The notes beneath the pieces are model-generated. The model was not told the origin of the DNA. It worked only from the letters and a program-made list of their open reading frames with translations, and ran no database searches. Source: UBA349 sp964444115 (GTDB lineage Archaea > Methanobacteriota > Methanobacteria > Methanobacteriales > Methanobacteriaceae). Taken from it: a DNA stretch of 9,833 nt. Positions 6,162 to 9,833 of the stretch are shown piece after piece. Position numbers and translations under genes: made by a program. The stretch lies in contig CAYUFT010000080.1 of assembly GCA_964444115.1 (NCBI GenBank), forward strand, positions 1 to 9,833, written 5' to 3'. The number at the start of each line of letters is the position of its first letter. Position 1 is the stretch's first letter.

Positions 6162-6944
6162 TTATAATTTATCAAACAATTTCAGCATCATATCTTTCAC
6201 CGTATACTTTTCAGGAATTAAAGCATTAATTCCATATTCTTGTAATGTTTTTCCGGTTATCGGACCTATTGCTGCCACTAATATTTCTTTTTTGGATAAT
6301 ATTTTAATAAAATCTGCTTTCTGTTCTTTTTTTACCAGATTAAATAAATTATTAACTGTTAATGGACTGGTGAATGTTATAGCGGCTATTTTTTTATCTA
6401 GAATTTTTTTTATCAAATCTTCTATTAAATCGGTTTCTTCAGGAACTATTGATTTATAGGCCTCGGCCAAAAAAACATGTGCGCCCATTTTAATTAATTC
6501 TTTTGGCAGCACATCACGCGCGGCCAGAGTGCTGGGTATTCCAATAACTTTATCTTCTAAATCATATTCTAGAAATGAATCAAGTAAACCCTCTGCAGTA
6601 TCTTCTGAGGGCATTATTTCTATACATAATCCTTTAGATTCTGCAATAAGTTTTGTTTTTGGCCCAATAACTGCAATTTTGCACTGGGGATTTAGATTTT
6701 TTTTTAGGTCTGGACAAAAATTAAAAATAGATTCTAATGAAGCAGGAGAAGTTAATATTAGCCAGTCTAATTCTGTGAATTGTTTTAAAAGTCTCTTCAA
6801 AGTAGGTGTAAAAGTAAACTTTAATTCCAGTGTAGGAACTACTAGGGGAACTCCTCCAAATTCTTTTACAATATCTGCTGCAAATTTAGAGCGTTCTATG
6901 GGTCTAGTTATGACTATTACTTTATTATTTAAAGTTTTAGACAT
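6162..6944 (-). CDS. hemD: Uroporphyrinogen-III synthase
   Basis: Cyclises hydroxymethylbilane with inversion of ring D to uroporphyrinogen III, the common precursor of cobamides, siroheme and coenzyme F430; cytoplasmic. HemD proteins diverge strongly, but the two-lobe pattern is visible over 260 residues: ITRPIERS (12-19), LTSPASLESIF (64-74), AVIGPKT (91-97), SEDTAEGLL (113-121), FTSPLTVNNLF (191-201) and AAIGPITGKTLQEYG (224-238). ATG 6944 has GTGAGG six bases upstream. A GTG four codons earlier (6956) is part of that site and lacks one of its own, so the shorter start is preferred. It follows cobA, the next enzyme of the pathway, by 156 bp on the same strand, which supports the assignment. 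Confidence 0.92.
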   Translation of the reverse strand: MSKTLNNKVIVITRPIERSKFAADIVKEFGGVPLVVPTLELKFTFTPTLKRLLKQFTELDWLILTSPASLESIFNFCPDLKKNLNPQCKIAVIGPKTKLIAESKGLCIEIMPSEDTAEGLLDSFLEYDLEDKVIGIPSTLAARDVLPKELIKMGAHVFLAEAYKSIVPEETDLIEDLIKKILDKKIAAITFTSPLTVNNLFNLVKKEQKADFIKILSKKEILVAAIGPITGKTLQEYGINALIPEKYTVKDMMLKLFDKL

Positions 6945-6950
6945 TTTATT

Positions 6951-6956
6951 CCTCAC
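6951..6956 (-). promoter_or_regulatory. Ribosome binding site that sets the hemD start
   Basis: GTGAGG on the minus strand, six bases before ATG 6944. Its first three bases are the alternative in-frame GTG start, which is therefore unlikely. Confidence 0.5.
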
Positions 6957-7058
6957 AATTTATTAAATACTTTATCAAATTAAAAATATTAAATTAAAAA
7001 TAAATGGGTTGAATAAAATCAAATTAATAAAATATAATTTTTAGTAAGATATGGGTAA

Positions 7059-7068
7059 TTATATAAAA
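7059..7068 (-). promoter_or_regulatory. Possible TATA box for hemD
   Basis: TTTTATATAA on the minus strand, just after the cobA stop and about 115 bp before hemD. It would give a leader of about 90 nt. If real, hemD can be transcribed apart from cobA. Confidence 0.3.
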
Positions 7069-7085
7069 TAATTAAATTTCTGTTT

Positions 7086-7117
7086 CATTTTTTCATTTTT
7101 TCATTTTTTCATTTTTT
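7086..7117 (-). repeat. Four tandem 8-bp units across the cobA stop codon
   Basis: On the cobA strand the unit AAAAAATG is repeated four times without a mismatch (CATTTTTT on the plus strand, with C at 7086, 7094, 7102 and 7110). The first two units encode the last residues KMKK and the TGA stop; the last two are downstream. Because 8 is not a multiple of 3, successive units place TGA in different frames, so three units stop all three frames. Confidence 0.85.
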
Positions 7118-7805
7118 GGTAAACATCTACTACATTTCCTACAATTAAAATGGCTGGAGTGTTAATATCTTTTTCAGATATGTCATCGAGCGTCCCAATT
7201 ACTATTCGCTCCTTAGGAGTTGTACCATTTTCAATTACACATACCGGAGTTTTAGGGTCCCTATACTTCATCATTTCATGAGTATTTTCTTTTATTTGCC
7301 CAATTCCCATTAAAACAATAACTGTGTCTGCAGTATAATCCCATTTTACCTGTTTTTCTTTTTTAGTTGGGTCTTCATGGCCAGTTACAATAGTAAATGA
7401 TGTTGCTACCCCTCTATGGGTCACTGGAAGACCAGCAGTTGTTGGAACTCCAATGGCAGATGTAACTCCTGGAATCATATCTACCGATATGCCCTCCTTT
7501 TGCAGGGCCAGAACTTCTTCTCCTCCACGGCCAAATACAAATGGGTCTCCACCTTTTAGCCTTACAACCTCGCCATGGGCTTTTGATTCATTAACGAGAA
7601 TTTCATTTATTTCTTCCTGGGTTTTATAATGTTCTCCTGCTTTTTTACCCACATAGATAAGCTTGGCGTGGGGGGCGTGTTTTAGTATTTCTTCATTGGC
7701 CAACCTATCATAAATAACAACTTCTGCTTTTTCTAAAGCTTTGACAGCTTTAAGAGTAATTAATTCTGGGTCTCCTGGACCCGCACCTACTAAATGTACT
7801 ACCAT
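7101..7805 (-). CDS. cobA: Uroporphyrinogen-III C-methyltransferase (SUMT)
   Basis: Uses two S-adenosylmethionine to methylate uroporphyrinogen III at C2 and C7, giving precorrin-2, the branch point to cobamides, siroheme and F430. The 234 residues are a single-domain SUMT without the oxidase/chelatase domain of CysG. Signatures are intact: VGAGPGDPELITLKA (6-20), VIYDRLA (30-36), VRLKGGDPFVFGRGGEE (81-97), IPGVTSAIGVPTTAGLPVTHRG (111-132 region) and VTGHE (140-144). GGTGA at 7810-7814 is four bases from ATG 7805. The C-terminus KMKK is encoded within a tandem 8-bp array and is probably dispensable. The gene lies between purQ and hemD on the same strand. Confidence 0.96.
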   Translation of the reverse strand: MVVHLVGAGPGDPELITLKAVKALEKAEVVIYDRLANEEILKHAPHAKLIYVGKKAGEHYKTQEEINEILVNESKAHGEVVRLKGGDPFVFGRGGEEVLALQKEGISVDMIPGVTSAIGVPTTAGLPVTHRGVATSFTIVTGHEDPTKKEKQVKWDYTADTVIVLMGIGQIKENTHEMMKYRDPKTPVCVIENGTTPKERIVIGTLDDISEKDINTPAILIVGNVVDVYQKMKK

Positions 7806-7998
7806 TTCTTCACCAGCTTTAATAAATGATATAATTTTTAACCATATTTAATATAATTAATTTTAATTTTTTATATTTGGATTATTTTAATTTATAAATC
7901 TAATATTTTATTTATAAAATAGATTTTTGATGGATTAATTATTATTTTAATTATTAAATAACCATTTAATTGCACTACTTAAATCAAATAATCTAATT

Positions 7999-8649
7999 CT
8001 AATAATTAATAATTCCTTTAAAGAATTTTAAACCATCATCTGATCCTAATATCATTTCAGAGGCCCTTTCTGGATGAGGCATTACTGCACAAACTCGCCC
8101 AGTTTCATCACAAACACCAGTGATTCCTTCCAGAGAACCATTAGGATTTTCTCCTTCGAATTGTAAAACAATCTGGTCATTGTCCTTAGCCATTTCCAAG
8201 CTTTCGTTAAAATAACGGCCTTCTGCATGGGCCACTGGCATTTTTATAACTTCATTTTTGTTATAAATGCTGGTAAATGGGGTCCTAGTGGTTTTAACCT
8301 TCATTTCGCTCCACTGACAGTTAAATTTAGGATTTTCGTTCACAGTGAATACTCCAGGTACCATCCCAACTTCGGCTAGTATCTGAGCACCATTACATAT
8401 GCCTAAAACGGGTTTTTCTTCTTTAACCAGAGATTTTATCCCTTCAATTACGGGAGTTATAGCTGCTATTGATCCAGCTCTTAAATAGTCCCCATAGGAA
8501 AATCCACCCGGAATTACTGCAGCATCAAGATTGGAGAGATCTTTTTGGTTCCACCAAATATATTCTGGTTCTCCACCGGCAAGTTCAAGAGCATGATAAA
8601 CATCTCGATCACAATTAGAGCCAGGAAACCTTATTACTCCTACTTTCAT
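7999..8649 (-). CDS. purQ: Phosphoribosylformylglycinamidine synthase, glutaminase subunit PurQ
   Basis: A class I glutamine amidotransferase that releases ammonia from glutamine for conversion of FGAR to FGAM in purine synthesis, acting in a complex with PurL and PurS. The 216 residues are the small separate form. The nucleophile is Cys85 in LGICNGAQIL (82-91) and the rest of the triad is His192 and Glu194 in MPHPERA (190-196); IPGGFSYGDYLRAG (46-59) is the usual PurQ signature. GAGGA at 8656-8660 is six bases from ATG. purS precedes it by 110 bp. The synthase subunit purL is not next to it; cobA follows instead. Confidence 0.97.
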   Translation of the reverse strand: MKVGVIRFPGSNCDRDVYHALELAGGEPEYIWWNQKDLSNLDAAVIPGGFSYGDYLRAGSIAAITPVIEGIKSLVKEEKPVLGICNGAQILAEVGMVPGVFTVNENPKFNCQWSEMKVKTTRTPFTSIYNKNEVIKMPVAHAEGRYFNESLEMAKDNDQIVLQFEGENPNGSLEGITGVCDETGRVCAVMPHPERASEMILGSDDGLKFFKGIINY

Positions 8650-8709
8650 TATTTTTCCTCTTATTTACTTAATAATTTGAATAAAATATTTCTAATATTT
8701 TTGTTCTTA

Positions 8710-8731
8710 ATTGAAACCTAAGGATTGAAAC
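8710..8731 (+). repeat. Pair of ATTGAAAC octamers in the purS-purQ gap
   Basis: ATTGAAAC occurs at 8710-8717 and 8724-8731, a 14-bp period, between purS and purQ. The octamer resembles the end of many CRISPR repeats, but there are only two copies and no spacer-length interval. On the minus-strand transcript it would lie in the purQ leader if the TATA box at 8745-8754 is used. Confidence 0.4.
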
Positions 8732-8744
8732 TATATTCCTCAAC

Positions 8745-8754
8745 CATATAAAAT
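8745..8754 (-). promoter_or_regulatory. Possible internal TATA box for purQ
   Basis: TTTTATATGG on the minus strand starts six bases after the purS stop codon. It predicts a purQ leader of about 70 nt and could allow purQ to be expressed apart from purCS. Confidence 0.35.
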
Positions 8755-8759
8755 TCAGA

Positions 8760-9011
8760 TCAACTTAATGGAACTATCTGGATTTGATAATCATGAATAA
8801 CCGGATTACATAACAAACGTTGACACATATCATCTACCTCTTTTTCAACATCTGCTTGATTTTCCTCGTCCATAGTGAATTTGACTATATCAACAGTATC
8901 TGTATCTTGAACTTCATATCCTAAAAGTGCAAGGGCACGCTGAATAGTAGATGCTTCTGGGTTTAACATTCCTTTCTTCAAACTTATTTTAACTTCTACG
9001 TCGTATTTCAT
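8760..9011 (-). CDS. purS: Phosphoribosylformylglycinamidine synthase, PurS subunit
   Basis: The small structural subunit that bridges PurL and PurQ and helps ammonia pass between them. The 83 residues match the family. Recognisable parts are YDVEVKISLKKGMLNPEAST (3-22), the alternation IQRALALLGYEV (23-34) and the C-terminal VDDMCQRLLCNPVIHDYQIQI (60-80 region), with the NPVI turn typical of PurS. GGTGG at 9016-9020 is four bases before ATG. It follows purC by only 57 bp, so the two are likely co-transcribed. Confidence 0.95.
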   Translation of the reverse strand: MKYDVEVKISLKKGMLNPEASTIQRALALLGYEVQDTDTVDIVKFTMDEENQADVEKEVDDMCQRLLCNPVIHDYQIQIVPLS

Positions 9012-9068
9012 TAAACCACCATTAAATAATTTAATATTAATTTTTTAATATTATTTTTAGTTATAAGA

Positions 9069-9818
9069 TTAAATTTCTTTTAATCCATACTTTTCAATAT
9101 CTTCTGGGTCTAGAATCATGGAAGCCACCTTTTTATAAGCATCCATTACTCCGCATTCCCCTTTTCTAAATAAATCTTTGTCAAGAACGTCACAGGTTTC
9201 AATATCCCAATAACGGCACGTGTCAGGGCTTATTTCGTCACCTAAGACTATATTTTTATCTTTGTCATACCCAAATTCAATTTTAAAGTCTACGAGGCTG
9301 ATTCCTTTACTTGCTAGGAATTCTTTCAAGGTTTTATTAATTTTTAGAGTTATTTCTCTAATTGCATCCAGCTCTTCTTTAGTAGCGAGATTTAAAGCTA
9401 TACTTATATCATCATTTAGCATTGGATCATGAAACTCATCGTTTTTATAATCCATTTGTATAATGTGGGGTTCAAAAACCTGTTTGTCTTCAAATGGGAA
9501 TTTTCTCAGTAAACTTCCTGCTGCTACATTCCGAGTGATTACTTCTAAAGGTATCATTCCTAACTTGTGTGAAAGCATTTCACCAGGTTTAATCAGCTCA
9601 ATGAACTGAGTTTTTATTCCTTCTGCTTCTAAAACTTCAAATAATTTAGAAGAGATAATAGAATTGTAATAACCCTTGAGTTGAAGACTATCCTTTTTCT
9701 CACCGTCTCCAGCAGTTATATCATCTCTAAACTTAACAACTACTTTGTCAGAATGGTCAGTTTCATAAACGTCCTTCGCTTTACCACTGTAGATTAATTT
9801 TCCAACTTTTATACTCAT
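9069..9818 (-). CDS. purC: SAICAR synthase (phosphoribosylaminoimidazole-succinocarboxamide synthase)
   Basis: Joins aspartate to CAIR with ATP to form SAICAR, in the purine pathway after FGAM and AIR. The 249-residue length fits the short prokaryotic enzyme. Signatures: GKLIYSGKAKDVYETD (6-21) for the nucleotide-binding loop, DDITAGDGEKKDSLQLKG (32-49), IPLEVITRNVAAGSLLRKFP (89-108), SLVDFKIEFGYD (174-185) and LGDEISPDTCRYWD (192-205). The gene is complete; GGAG at 9824-9827 is about five bases from ATG 9818. Only 15 bases precede it in the window, so its promoter is not seen. It is the first of purC-purS-purQ. Confidence 0.97.
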   Translation of the reverse strand: MSIKVGKLIYSGKAKDVYETDHSDKVVVKFRDDITAGDGEKKDSLQLKGYYNSIISSKLFEVLEAEGIKTQFIELIKPGEMLSHKLGMIPLEVITRNVAAGSLLRKFPFEDKQVFEPHIIQMDYKNDEFHDPMLNDDISIALNLATKEELDAIREITLKINKTLKEFLASKGISLVDFKIEFGYDKDKNIVLGDEISPDTCRYWDIETCDVLDKDLFRKGECGVMDAYKKVASMILDPEDIEKYGLKEI

Positions 9819-9833
9819 ACTATCTCCATTTTT

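Noticed and set aside
6529..6966. Plus-strand open frame of 145 codons opposite hemD
   Set aside because: It is antisense to a well-supported hemD, has no recognisable domain and no ribosome binding site; a shadow frame.
7806..7998. Riboswitch or small RNA in the purQ-cobA gap (a cobalamin riboswitch was considered)
   Set aside because: The gap is almost pure A/T with no GC-rich stems and no B12-box-like sequence; only several weak TATA-like strings are visible.
8710..8731. ATTGAAAC pair as a CRISPR remnant
   Set aside because: Only two octamers 14 bp apart, no repeat of CRISPR length, no spacers and no cas genes nearby.
1..9833. Mobile element, prophage or defence island
   Set aside because: All genes are housekeeping or metabolic with similar codon use; no transposase, integrase, terminal repeats or toxin-like small genes were seen.

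Overview
The window looks like chromosomal DNA of a methanogenic archaeon of the order Methanobacteriales, most likely Methanobacterium or a close relative. The grounds are an archaeal SRP19, an archaeal RecJ-like DHH nuclease, the small PurS subunit with a short PurQ, a PaaK-type ligase of the class called coenzyme F390 synthetase in methanogens, very AT-rich spacers with TATA-like boxes, and ribosome binding sites of the GGAGG/GGTGA type. From memory, the gene order resembles the MTH160-MTH170 block of Methanothermobacter thermautotrophicus (SOD, F390-synthetase-like ligase ... HemD, CobA, PurQ, PurS, PurC). That comparison was not computed here.

Layout. Bases 1-48 are probably the last codons of a plus-strand gene. 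Three complete plus-strand genes follow: an Fe/Mn-type superoxide dismutase (183-803), a phenylacetate-CoA ligase / F390-synthetase-like adenylating enzyme (1178-2479) and a tandem ACT-domain protein (2667-3098). All remaining genes are on the minus strand and converge on the ACT gene. In their own transcription order they are purC, purS, purQ, cobA, hemD, SRP19, a RecJ-like exonuclease, and a winged-helix regulator with an unassigned C-terminal domain.

How the genes work together. PurC, PurS and PurQ act in de novo IMP synthesis; the large subunit PurL is not in the window. HemD and CobA are consecutive enzymes leading from hydroxymethylbilane through uroporphyrinogen III to precorrin-2, the route to cobamide, siroheme and coenzyme F430. 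SRP19 and the RecJ-like protein are housekeeping functions (protein targeting; DNA replication and repair). The SOD beside an F390-synthetase-like ligase suggests an oxygen-related neighbourhood, but the paired ACT protein equally suggests aryl-acid/aryl-CoA metabolism. The minus-strand genes are separated by 57-193 bp of AT-rich DNA, most gaps holding TATA-like boxes, so they may be several short transcription units rather than one operon.

I see no mobile element, CRISPR array, tRNA, rRNA or defence cassette, and no convincing undescribed system. The most interesting non-coding signals are a twin inverted-repeat motif (AACAT-N4-ATGTT, two copies 70 bp apart) just upstream of the ligase TATA box, a 12-bp direct repeat upstream of the ACT gene, and a 4 x 8-bp array across the cobA stop codon that places TGA in all three frames. 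Four gene starts were set at internal codons with better ribosome binding sites or family length, and one gene appears to start with TTG.
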